From: Bacteroidota bacterium
Lineage (GTDB): Bacteria > Bacteroidota > Bacteroidia > AKYH767-A > OLB10
Length of the DNA stretch: 64,000 nucleotides
NCBI GenBank assembly: GCA_016717325.1
Contig: JADKFV010000002.1
Location: forward strand, 248,001 to 312,000
Direction of reading: 5' to 3'
The notes below the pieces were generated by a model. The model made no database searches, had not been told where the DNA came from, and was given only the letters and a program-made list of their open reading frames with translations. Positions 38,601 through 51,200 of the stretch are shown piece by piece. The translations under genes were made by a program, and so were the position numbers. Numbering within the stretch: the first letter of the stretch is position 1; every line of letters begins with the position of its first letter.

Positions 38601-38963
38601 TATTCTAAAGTGGATTATAATCCTATAAATAACGTAAATTATTATCGTATAAAAATAATAAACGATGCCGGTAAAGTAACTTTTTCAAATATTGTATCAG
38701 TAACTCGCAAAGGTGATTCCAATTTAGAATCAATCTTTTATATAAATGATAATACAATAGGAAGCATTTTGATAGGCAATCATTTTATAGGACAATCAGC
38801 AAAAATTGATATTTACAACAATATGGGAAGTATAGTGAACACTGGGTTTGTAAATATTGATTTGGTAAATTCTATGAGTAATATTAATCTTTCACCAGGC
38901 GTATATTTGTTTTCAGTTTCGTTTTCCGATCAACACTATTCATTTAGGTTTTTGCAACAATAA
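35649..38963 (+). CDS. T9SS type A cargo, large secreted protein
   Basis: Intact 1104-aa protein with a signal peptide (KIVFVLFFAFLFGKTFSQ). Residues 20-200 form a β-sandwich that resembles N-terminal domains of Bacteroidota secreted proteins (VVEWNFPGLGTSAANI). A β-helix-like part follows (about 200-560). Residues about 590-820 are Cys-rich and MAM/jelly-roll-like (CGLTVWDNIFYISCAENGNN; VKIGFRWVNDDSGTNAADPS). Towards the end, LPITLINLEANYIGNNVHVMW and FVIERSQNGADF mark the linker typical of T9SS proteins, and the last 80 residues (SGVYLF-like LSPGVYLFSVSFSD) form the type A sorting domain. Probably surface-attached; ligand unknown. No enzyme motif is recognised. Confidence 0.8.
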   Translation: MKKIVFVLFFAFLFGKTFSQLTVVEWNFPGLGTSAANIASAMPNNVGKTLITVGGTGAVGYGTNVGAYTQSAWCNGWAAGSGLKWWEIEFSTLGLYNLDVSSKQRSSATGPRDFKVQYKIGLGAWTDLVGATAVTIADNFTATTAFVNQVSLPAVCNNQPSVYLRWIMTSNTSVSAGVVAAAGTSRIDELVVNCNSTGYYRTTKSGSWKDKTVWQYSADNVTWVAADTLPTYGSKTITIKTGHIVNIDTLNYFTRNCNLRIDEVVIEAGAQLNLKYSHLFINDGAGVDLQVAGTLMDSIPSSTTHYLNCTWTGACRWNMSANATFIKTLNSAASPYQTNYDLGISTIPATANWILRKTSTTINPIMTTANMYYPNFIMENVSGVAYNANTVGANFVAASPCIVKGNLFINALSALNNITAYDSIYSNSLTIQGNTIINQNGTLVMRGDSLHLQGDLTVNGTLNYSGTLQRKIFFTGSNSQIVQNAAGTISIYNCEIRKGANDVTVNKDITIDNNLNFVSRRFFTNNTPNGLMILSALATATGASNISFVHGPCRKIGNTAFTFPIGKSNYYRQCSLGAGGVGGTTVFWSEDFNNGCNQLCLASAYVGPNGPWSVTISSPNTDCGLTVWDNIFYISCAENGNNTGLCGTGCGSDATLHVGNDPNSPSAPFFCPTGDCGAAYDAGGYCGDLGGAFGGTSTKTDIRAESPVINCTGQSSITISFRYLEQGTLTLDNATLWYYDGAVWSQLVDIPKSINCGGGQGRWTQYSIALPASANNNPNVKIGFRWVNDDSGTNAADPSFAVDSVRLSVSAPTDIFTAEYFQINPQTLTPCLNNLDPSLSAISCSEYWQIDRQQGSTARTVTLSWLSATSCAIFATNDLRVSRCDGASMWENRGNGGITGGLPAGTIVSAAGINNFSPFTIATVPTPLPITLINLEANYIGNNVHVMWQTLEEEPNSKFVIERSQNGADFFDILKLSAIGFPSIYSKVDYNPINNVNYYRIKIINDAGKVTFSNIVSVTRKGDSNLESIFYINDNTIGSILIGNHFIGQSAKIDIYNNMGSIVNTGFVNIDLVNSMSNINLSPGVYLFSVSFSDQHYSFRFLQQ

Positions 38964-39237
38964 ATGTTTGCCTTTTCTATTTTAAATGGTATTCTTTCTT
39001 TTTTGCTTCACATCGTAATAGAATTGTTTTTGTTTCGAAAGCACTTTATTTATTTTTTTTAGTGGACGAATTTTTTTTTTGAAAATAGAAATATAAGTTG
39101 CCAGTTTTTTTGTTTGGCACAATATTTAGTTTTGATTTGTTTCTTTGGGTTTAGTTAATTATTATTGCAAGAAAGTACGAAAAAGGTGCTAATCGAACTT
39201 CTTGATTTTAAGCCTTTTTTCTTTTTTTTTGTTCATT

Positions 39238-42200
39238 ATGAGTTGGTTTAGAGTGAGTTATAAGTTTTTTCAAGTTTGTTTTTTAAAAACCTTACTCCTC
39301 TTTTTGTTAACCATCCAAATTCCAATAGAATTAGTAGGACATGATAATCACCCATCTATCGAACTAGAACCTTGGCCAGCAGCTTTTACCATTTCTGTTT
39401 TTACTTCCAATTTTAATGGGTTCAATGTTAGTTGCAATGGTGGCAACAATGGTGGCATTAACATTTCGATAATAGGAGGCGTTGCACCTTACACTTATAT
39501 TTGGAGTAATGGCCAAACAACTGAAGATATTTTTGGACTCGCAGCCGGAATATATAAATTGCAAGTTACCGACTTTACCGGCTTCGTTGATAGTGTTACC
39601 GTAAATATGACTCAACCTCCAATATTAGGTGTCATAATCACAACTTTTTCAAACCCATCATGTAACGGGTTTAGTAATGGAAAAATTGAAGTTTTTGGAA
39701 ATGGTGGAGTTGGTAGCTATTCATACGTTTGGAGCACAGGCGATTTTACACCTTCTATTACTTCAAAACCTGCCGGCACTTATACTGTCACCATTACTGA
39801 TGCTAATGGTTGTACTATTGATTCTTCAATTACTTTAATTGACCCTCCGCTGTTGTCGGTAGTTATCGATTCAGTTAAGAATGTTGCTTGCTTTGGCGCC
39901 AATACCGGTATTATTTATTCATCTGCTATCGGAGGTGTTGGAAATATTTCTTTTCTGTGGAATAACGGAAAGACTACATCTTCAATTGCCAATCTTTTAG
40001 CTACATCGTATACAGTTACAGTTACAGATTTCACCGGCTGCTCCGCTTCCGTTTCATCAGCCATCACACAACCTTCAGCTTTAGTAATTACTTCCGATAC
40101 TATCAAAGACATTTCTTGTTTCGGAGCGAATAACGGATTAATAGATATTGAAGTTACGGGTGGTGTTTTGCCGTTTCAATACAATTGGAGTAATGGTGCT
40201 ACCACTCAGGATATATCGAACCTTGGACCTGGTAACTATAGTTTAATTCTTACCGATACTAATGGCTGTTCGGCCGGATATGGACTGTCCATTTCTGAGC
40301 CTTCAATATTAAGCAGTAGTATCACCGGATTTGCAAACATTGATTGTTTTGGCAATGGTAACGGGTTTGTTTCTATTAATGTCACTGGTGGCACACCACC
40401 ATATTCGTTTTTGTGGAGCAATGGTGTTACAAACCAAAATATTAATTCGCTCTTGCCGAATACTTATGTTGTTACCATTACTGATTTTAATGGTTGCACT
40501 TCTACGCTTTCACAATTAATAACTCAACCCGATGAGCTAATTGCAACCATCTCAAATGTAACCAATGTAAGCTGCAATGGATTAAATAATGGCGCTATTT
40601 CAATTAACATTTCCGGTGGAAGCAGCCCTTACTCTTTTCAATGGAGTAATGGTGCTACAGTTCAAAATATATCGAACCTGAGCGCAACTATTTATACGGT
40701 TACGGTTACAGATGTAAATAATTGTTCCGTTTCTTTATCTCAAGTTGTAACTCAAAGCAATCAATTGCTTGTTAATGTTAGCAATTTTTCAAATGTAAAC
40801 TGTAATGGCAACAACAATGGGGCGATAAACATAAATATTGCAGGTGGCACAACTCCTTATGCTTATTCATGGAGCAATGGAGCGACTACCCAAAATGTAA
40901 ATAACCTTTCGCCAAATACGTATACTGTAACTGTTACCGATGCTAATGGATGCACAACGACATTATCACAAGCCATCACCCAACCAAATGCCTTGGCATT
41001 AACTATTGGTACTGTAACAAATGTAAACTGCAATGGCAACAACAATGGAGCGATAAACATAAATGTTGCAGGTGGCACAACTCCTTATACATATGCATGG
41101 AGCAATGGAGCGACCACTCAAAATGTAAATAACCTTTCGCCAAATACGTATACTATAACTGTTACCGATGCTAACGGATGTACAACGACACTATCGCAAG
41201 CCATCACCCAACCAAATTCATTGACTTTGACAATAGGCACCGTAACAAATGTAAACTGCTATGGCAACAACAATGGAGCGATAAACATAAATGTTGCAGG
41301 TGGCACAACTCCTTATACATATGCATGGAGCAACGGAGCAACCACACAAAATATAACCAACCTCGCGCCCAATACGTATACTGTAACTGTTACCGATGCT
41401 AACGGATGCACCAAGACATTATCACAAGCCATCACCCAACCAAATGCTTTGGCATTGACAATAGGCACAGTAACAAATGTAAACTGCAATGGCAACAACA
41501 ATGGAGCGATAAACATAAATGTTGCAGGAGGCACAACTCCTTATACATATGCATGGAGCAACGGAGCGACCACGCAAAACATAACGAATCTGGCCCCAAA
41601 TACTTATACTGTAACTGTTACCGATGCTAACGGATGCACTGCGACATTATCGCAAGCCATCACCCAACCAAATGCTTTATCTTTAGCAATTGGTACTGTA
41701 ACAAATGTAAACTGTAATGGCAACAACAATGGGGCGATAAACATAAATATTGCAGGTGGCACAACTCCTTATGCTTATTCATGGAGCAACGGAGCGACTA
41801 CCCAAAATGTAAATAACCTTTCGCCAAATACGTATACTGTAACTGTTACCGATGCTAATGGATGCACAACGACATTATCACAAGCCATCACCCAACCAAT
41901 TGCTTTGGCTTTGACAATTGGCACTGTAACAAATGTAAACTGTAATGGCAACAGCAATGGAGCGATAAGCATAAATATTGCAGGCGGCACAACTCCTTAT
42001 ACTTATGCATGGAGCAATGGAGCGACCACTCAAAATATATCCAACCTTTCTCCCAATACATATACTATAACTGTTACCGATGCTAATGGTTGTACAGCGA
42101 CACTATCACAAGCCATCACCCAACCAAATGCCTTGGCATTGACAATAGGCACCGTAACAAATGTAAACTGCAATGGAAATAATAATGGAGCGATAAACAT

Positions 42201-45200
42201 AAATATTGCAGGCGGAACAACACCATACTCCTATGGTTGGAGCAATGGAGCAACCACTCAAAATGTAACCAACCTTTCGCCAAATACGTATACTGTAACT
42301 GTTACCGATGCCAATGGATGCACACGACATTATCACAAGCCATCACCCAACCAAATGCTTTGGCATTGACAATAGGCACAGTAACAAATGTAAACTGCAA
42401 TGGAAACAGCAATGGAGCGATAAACATAAATATTGCAGGCGGAACAACACCTTATACTTATGCATGGAGCAATGGAGCGACCACTCAAAATATAACCAAC
42501 CTTTCTCCCAATACATATACTATAACTGTTACCGATGCTAATGGTTGCACAGCGACACTATCACAAGCCATCACCCAACCAAATGCTGTGTCTTTGGCAA
42601 TTGGTACTGTAACAAATGTAAACTGCAATGGAAATAATAATGGAGCGATAAACATAAATATTGCAGGCGGAACAACACCATACTCCTATGCTTGGAGCAA
42701 TGGAGCCACCACACAAAATGTAACCAACCTTTCTCCCAATACGTATACTGTAACTGTTACCGATGCCAATGGATGCACAGCGACATTATCACAAACCATC
42801 ACCCAGCCAAATGCCTTGGCATTGACAATAGGCACCGTAACAAATGTAAACTGCAATGGCAACAACAATGGAGCGATAAACATAAATGTTGCAGGAGGCA
42901 CAACTCCTTTTACATATGCATGGAGCAATGGAGCGACCACTCAAAATGTAACCAACCTTTCTCCCAATACGTATACTGTAACTGTTACCGATGCTAATGG
43001 ATGCACAGCAACACTATCACAATCCATCATCCAACCAAATGTTTTGGCATTGACAATAGGCACAGTAACAAATGTAAACTGCAATGGCAGCAACAATGGT
43101 GCGATAAACATAAATGTTGCAGGTGGCACAACTCCTTATACATATGCATGGAGCAACGGAGCGACTACCCAAAATGTTACCAATCTTGCGCCCAATACTT
43201 ATACTGTAACTGTTACCGATGCGAATGGATGCACAGCGACACTATCACAAGCCATCACCCAACCAAATGCTTTGGCATTGACAATAGGTGCCGTAACAAA
43301 TGTAAACTGTAATGGCAATAATAATGGAGCGATAAACATAAATATTGCAGGCGGCACAACTCCTTATACATATGCATGGAGCAATGGAGTGACTACCCAG
43401 AATGTTGCAAACCTTGCGCCCAATACGTATACTGTAACTGTTACCGATGTGAATGGATGCACAGCGACTCTATCACAATCCATCACCCAACCAAATTCAT
43501 TGGCATTGACAATTGGCACCGTAACAAATGTAAACTGCAATGGCAGCAACAATGGAGCAATAAACATAAATGTTGCAGGTGGCACAACTCCTTATACATA
43601 TGCATGGAGCAATGGAGTGACTACCCAAAATGTTACCAATCTTGCGCCCAATACGTATACTGTAACTGTTACCGATGTGAATGGATGCACAGCGACTCTA
43701 TCACAATCCATCACCCAACCAAATTCATTGGCATTGACAATTGGCACCGTAACAAATGTAAACTGCAATGGCAGCAACAATGGAGCAATAAACATAAATG
43801 TTGCAGGTGGCACAACTCCTTATGCTTATTCATGGAGCAACGGAGCGACCACCCAAAATGTTACCAATCTTGCGCCCAATACTTATACTGTAACTGTTAC
43901 CGATGCGAATGGATGCACAGCGACACTATCACAATCCATCACCCAACCAAATGCTTTATCTTTGGCAATTGGTACTGTAACAAATGTAAACTGCAATGGA
44001 AACAACAATGGGGCGATAAATATAAATATTGTAGGCGGCACAACTCCTTATACATATACATGGAGCAACGGAGCAACCACACAAAATATAACCAACCTTG
44101 CGCCCAATACGTATACTGTAACTGTTACCGATGCTAATGGTTGCACAGCGACATTATCACAAACCATCACCCAACCAAATGCTTTGGCATTGACAATAGG
44201 CACTGTAACAAATGTAAACTGCAATGGCAACAACAATGGGGCGATAAATATAAATATTGCAGGTGGCACAACTCCTTATGCTTATTCATGGAGCAACGGA
44301 GCGACTACCCAAAATGTAAATAACCTTTCGCCCAATACGTATACTGTAACTGTTACCGATGCCAATGGATGCACAACGACATTATCACAAGCCATCACCC
44401 AACCAAATGCCTTGGCATTAACTATTGGTACTGTAACAAATGTAAACTGCAATGGAAACAACAATGGAGTGATAAACATCAATATTGCAGGCGGCACAAC
44501 ACCATACACATATGCATGGAGCAACGGAGCGACCACTCAAAACATAACGAATCTGGCCCCAAATACGTATACTGTAACTGTTACCGATGCCAATGGATGC
44601 ACAACAACATTATCACAAACCATCACCCAACCAAATGCCTTGGCATTGACAATTGGCACTTTAACAAATGTAAACTGCAATGGCAACAACAATGGAGCGA
44701 TAAACATAAATGTTGCAGGTGGCACAACTCCTTATACTTATGCATGGAGCAATGGAGCGACTACCCAGAATGTAGCAAACCTTGCTCCCAATACGTATAC
44801 TGCAACTGTTACCGATGCTAATGGTTGCACAGCGACACTATCGCAATCCATCACCCAACCAAATGCATTGACATTAACTATTGGCACTGTAACAAATGTA
44901 AACTGTAATGGCAACAACAATGGAGCGATAAGCATAAATATTGCAGGCGGCACAACTCCTTATACTTATGCATGGAGCAATGGAGCGACCACTCAAAATA
45001 TATCCAACCTTTCTCCCAATACATATACTATAACTGTTACCGATGCGAATGGATGCACAGCGACACTATCACAAGTCATCACCCAACCAAATTCATTGGC
45101 ATTGACAATAGGCACAGTAACAAATGTAAACTGCAATGGAAACAGCAATGGAGCGATAAACATCAATATTGCAGGAGGCACAACTCCTTTTACATATGCA

Positions 45201-48200
45201 TGGAGCAATGGAGCGACCACTCAAAATGTAACCAACCTATCTCCCAATACGTATACTGTAACTGTTACCGATGCGAATGGATGCACAGCGACACTATCAC
45301 AAGTCATCACCCAACCAAATTCATTGGCTTTGACAATAGGCACTGTAACAAATGTAAGCTGCAATGGCAATAGCAATGGAGCGATAAACATAAATGTTGC
45401 AGGTGGCACAACACCTTATATTTATACATGGAGCAACGGAGCAACTACTCAAAATATAACCAACCTTGCTCCCAATACGTATACTGTAACTGTTACAGAT
45501 GCTAACGGATGCACAGCGACAATATCACAATCCATCACCCAACCAAATGCTTTGGCATTAACTATTGGTACTGTAACAAATGTTAACTGCAATGGCAGCA
45601 ACAATGGAACGATAAACATAAATATTGCAGGTGGCATAGCTCCTTATACATATATATGGAGCAATGGAGCAACCACCCAAAACATAACCAACCTTGCTCC
45701 CAATACGTATACTGTAACTGTTACCGATGCTAATGGATGCACAACGACATTATCACAAGCCATCACCCAACCAATTGCTTTATCTTTAGCAATTGGTACT
45801 GTAACAAATGTTAACTGTAATGGCAACAGCAATGGAGCGATAAACATAAATATTGCAGGTGGCACAACTCCTTATGCATATGCATGGAGCAACGGAGCGA
45901 CTACGCAAAATGTAAATAACCTTTCGCCAAATACGTATACTGTAACTGTTACCGATGCCAATGGATGCACAACGACATTATCACAAGCCATCACCCAACC
46001 AAATGCTGTGTCTTTGGCAATTGGTACTGTAACAAATGTAAACTGCAATGGAAATAATAATGGAGCGATAAACATAAATATTGCAGGCGGAACAACACCA
46101 TACTCCTATGCTTGGAGCAATGGAGCAACCACTCAAAATGTAACCAACCTTTCTCCCAATACGTATACTGTAACTGTTACCGATGCTAACGGATGCACAG
46201 CGACACTATCACAATCCATCACCCAACCAAATTCATTGGCTTTGACAATAGGCACCGTAACAAATGTAAACTGCAATGGCAACAACAATGGAACGATAAA
46301 CATAAATATTGCAGGCGGCACAACCCCATATACTTATGCATGGAGCAATGGAGCGACCACTCAAAATTTAACCAACCTTTCTCCCAATACATATACTATA
46401 ACTGTTACAGATGCTAACGGATGCACAGCGACACTATCACAAGTCATCACCCAACCAAATGCTTTGGCATTAACTATTGGCACTGTAACAAATGTAAACT
46501 GTAATGGCAACAGCAATGGAGCGATAAGCATTAATATTGCAGGCGGCACAACCCCATATACTTATGCATGGAGCAATGGAGCAACCACACAAAATATAAC
46601 CAACCTTGCTCCCAACACGTATACTTTAACTGTTACCGATGCTAATGGATGCACAACGACACTATCACAATCCATCACCCAACCAAATTCATTGACTTTG
46701 ACAATAGGCACCGTAACAAATGTAAACTGCAATGGCAACAACAATGGAGCGATAAGCATAAATATTGCAGGCGGCACAACTCCTTATACATATGCATGGA
46801 GCAATGGAGTGACTACCCAGAATGTTGCAAACCTTGCGCCCAATACGTATACTGTAACTGTTACCGATGCTAATGGATGCACAACGACATTATCACAAGC
46901 CATCACCCAACCAAATGCCTTGGCATTAACTATTGGTACTGTAACAAATGTAAACTGCAATGGCAACAACAATGGGGCGATAAATATAAATATTGTAGGC
47001 GGCACAACTCCTTATACTTATGCATGGAGCAACGGAGCGACCACTCAAAATGTAAATAACCTTTCGCCAAATACGTATACTGTAACTGTTACCGATGCTA
47101 ACGGATGCACAACGACATTATCACAAACCATCACCCAACCAAATGCTTTATCTTTAGCAATTGGTACTGTAACAAATGTAAACTGTAATGGCAACAGCAA
47201 TGGAGCGATAAACATAAATATTGTGGGCGGCATAGCTCCTTATACATATATATGGAGCAATGGAGCGACTACCCAAAATGTAAATAACCTTTCGCCAAAT
47301 ACGTATACTGTAACTGTTACCGATGCTAATGGATGCACAACGACATTATCACAAGCCATCACCCAACCAATTGCTTGGCTGGGGCAAATGACAAAGGGGG
47401 GCCCGCGGGAGGCAACCCGCCACCCACTCCACACCCACCACTTGGCTTTGACAATTGGCACTGTAACAAATGTAAACTGCAATGGCAGCAACAATGGTGC
47501 GATAAGCATAAATATTGCAGGCGGCACAACTCCTTATACTTATACATGGAGCAATGGAGCGACCACTCAAAATATATCCAACCTTTCTCCCAATACATAT
47601 ACTATAACTGTTACCGATGCTAATGGTTGTACAGCGACACTATCACAAGCCATCACCCAACCAAATGCCTTGGCATTGACAATAGGCACCGTAACAAATG
47701 TAAACTGCAATGGCAACAACAATGGAGCGATAAACATAAATATTGCAGGTGGCTCAACACCTTATACATATACATGGAGCAACGGAGCAACCACACAAAA
47801 TATAACCAACCTTGCGCCCAATACGTATACTGTAACTGTTACCGATGCTAACGGATGCACAACGACATTATCACAAACCATCACCCAACCAAATGCTGTG
47901 TCTTTGGCAATTGGTACTGTAACAAATGTATACTGCAATGGAAATAATAATGGAGTGATAAACATAAATATTGCAGGCGGAACAACACCATACTCCTATG
48001 CTTGGAGCAATGGAACAACCACTCAAAATGTAACCAACCTTTCTCCCAATACGTATACTGTAACTGTTACCGATGCCAATGGATGCACAGCGACATTATC
48101 ACAAGCCATCACCCAACCAAATTCATTGGCATTGACAATAGGCACAGTAACAAATGTAAATTGCAATGGCAACAACAATGGAGCGGTAAACATAAATATT

Positions 48201-51200
48201 GCCGGTGGTACAACACCTTATATTTATACATGGAGCAACGGAGCAACTACTCAAAATATAACCAACCTTGCTCCCAATACGTATACTGTAACTGTTACCG
48301 ATGCGAATGGATGCACAGCCACACTATCACAATCCATCACCCAACCAAATTCATTGGCTTTGACAATAGGCACCGTAACAAATGTAAACTGCAATGGCAA
48401 CAACAATGGAGCGATAAGCATAAATATTGCAGGCGGCACAACCCCATATACTTATGCATGGAGCAACGGAGCGACTACCCAGAATGTAGCAAACCTTTCT
48501 CCAAATACGTATACTGTTACGGTTACCGATTCAGTGGATGTACTGCAACATTATCACAGCTAATAACCCAGCCCGGAACATTGAATGTAACAATAGGTAC
48601 GGTAACAAACACAACTTGTAACGGAGCAAACACAGGGGCAATTGCAATAAATGTAAGTGGAGGCACGCAACCATACACTTTTGTATGGAGCAATGGAGCT
48701 ACAACACAAGACATAACAAATTTATCAGCTCTTACGTATACTGTTACGGTTGCCGATTCGAATGGATGTACAGCAACACTGTCTCAACTGGTAACCCAGC
48801 CCGGAACATTGAGTGTAATAATAGGTACAGTTACAAACACAACTTGCAACGGAGCCAATACAGGGGCAATTGCAATAAATGTAAGTGGAGGCACACAACC
48901 ATACACCTATGCATGGAGCAATGGAGCTACTACACAAGACATAACAAATTTATCAGCTCTTACGTATACTGTTACAGTTACTGATTCGAGTGGATGTATT
49001 GCAACTTTGTCGCAGCTAATAACCCAGCCCGGAACATTGATTGTAACAATAGGTACAGTTACAAACACAACTTGCAACGGAGCCAATACAGGGGCAATTG
49101 CAATAAATGTAAGTGGAGGCACGCAACCATACTCTTTTGTATGGAGCAATGGAGCTACTACACAAGACATAACAAATTTATCAGCTCTTACGTATACTGT
49201 TACGGTTACCGATTCGAGCGGATGTACTGCAACACTGTCTCAAGTAATAACCCAGCCCGGAACATTGAGTGTAATAATAGGTACGGTAACAAACACAACT
49301 TGTAACGGAGCAAGTACAGGGGCAATTGCAATAAATGTAAGTGGAGGCACACAACCATACACCTATGCATGGAGCAATGGAGCAACCACACAAAACATAA
49401 CAAATTTATCAGCTCTTACGTATACTGTTACGGTTACCGATTCGAGTGGATGTACTGCAACATTATCACAGCTAATAACCCAGCCCGGAACATTGAATGT
49501 AACAATAGGTACGGTAACAAACACAACTTGTAACGGAGCAAACACAGGTGCAATTGCAATAAATGTAAGTGGAGGCACGCAACCATACACCTATGCATGG
49601 AGCAATGGAGCAACCACACAAAACATAACAAATTTATCAGCTCTTACGTATACTGTTACGGTTACCGATTCGAGTGGATGTACTGCAACATTATCACAGC
49701 TAATAACCCAGCCCGGAACATTGAATGTAACAATAGGTACGGTAACAAACACAACTTGTAACGGAGCAAACACAGGTGCAATTGCAATAAATGTAAGTGG
49801 AGGCACGCAACCATACACTTTTGTCTGGAGCAATGGAGCTACAACACAAGACATAACAAACTTATCAGCTCTTACGTATACTGTTACGGTTACCGATTCG
49901 AATGGATGTACTGCAACACTTTCTCAACTAATAACCCAGCCCGGAACATTGAGTGTAATAATAGGTACGGTAACAAACACAACTTGTAACGGAGCAAGTA
50001 CAGGGGCAATTGCAATAAATGTAAGTGGAGGCACGCAACCATACACTTTTGTATGGAGCAATGGAGCTACAACACAAGACATAACAAATTTATCAGCTCT
50101 TACGTATACTGTTACGGTTGCCGATTCGAATGGATGTACAGCAACACTGTCTCAACTGGTAACCCAGCCCGGAACATTGAGTGTAATAATAGGTACAGTT
50201 ACAAACGCAACTTGCAACGGAGCCAATACAGGGGCAATTGCAATAAATGTAAGTGGAGGCACACAACCATACACCTATGCATGGAGCAATGGAGCTACAA
50301 CACAAGACATAACAAATTTATCAGCTCTTACGTATACTGTTACGGTTACTGATTCGAGTGGATGTACTGCAACTTTGTCGCAGCTAATAACCCAGCCCGG
50401 AACATTGAGTGTAAATATAGGTACGGTAACAAACACAACTTGCAACGGAGCCAATACAGGGGCAATTGCAATAAATGTAAGTGGAGGCACACAACCATAC
50501 ACATTTGCATGGAGCAATGGAGCTACTACACAAGACATAACAAATTTATCAGCTCTTACGTATACTGTAACTGTTACCGATTCGAGTGGATGTACAGCAA
50601 CGTTGTCTCAACTAATAACTCAACCAGCAGCTCTCTCTATTATTACAGATAGTATTTTACAAATAGATTGTAGTGGCTTTGGCACCGGAAGCATTTTTAT
50701 TTCTATTTCAGGTGGCACTTCGCCTTTCGTTTATAATTGGAGTAATGGCAACACCAATCTAAATAATGTTGGCTTAACAACGGGACCCTACACGATTACT
50801 GTTACAGATTTTTCAGGTTGCTCCTTAACGGCTTCTTTTACAATAAACAACGGTGGCACATTAACTATATTGGCCGATAGTATTTCAGACGTAAAATGTA
50901 ATGGGGATAGCAATGGCTATTTAAGTGTAATTGTTAATGGAGGCACCCCTCCATTCAGCTATCTTTGGAGTAATGGCTCAACCCTTTTAGATATTAACAA
51001 TGTGACATCTGGGGTTTATACCGTTACTGTTACGGATACGAATGGATGTTCTGGTGTTAATTCTTTTATTATTGTTCAGCCATCCAACCTGGGGTTAATT
51101 TTTAATTCTGTTACCAATGTTGATTGTAATGGACTCAATACCGGTGGTATAACAGTGTTAATTGGTGGTGGAGTGCAGCCCTACAGTTTTTTGTGGTCAA

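Noticed and set aside
42686..48439. Numerous minus-strand frames of 60-95 codons spaced 228 bp apart (starting MPPA(T/I)FMFIAPLLLPLQF)
   Set aside because: They are the reverse reading of the identical SprB units; their spacing and sequence follow the array exactly and none has its own start context.
40990..50640. CRISPR-like regular repeats
   Set aside because: Units are 228 bp, coding, with no unique spacers between short repeats and no cas genes nearby.
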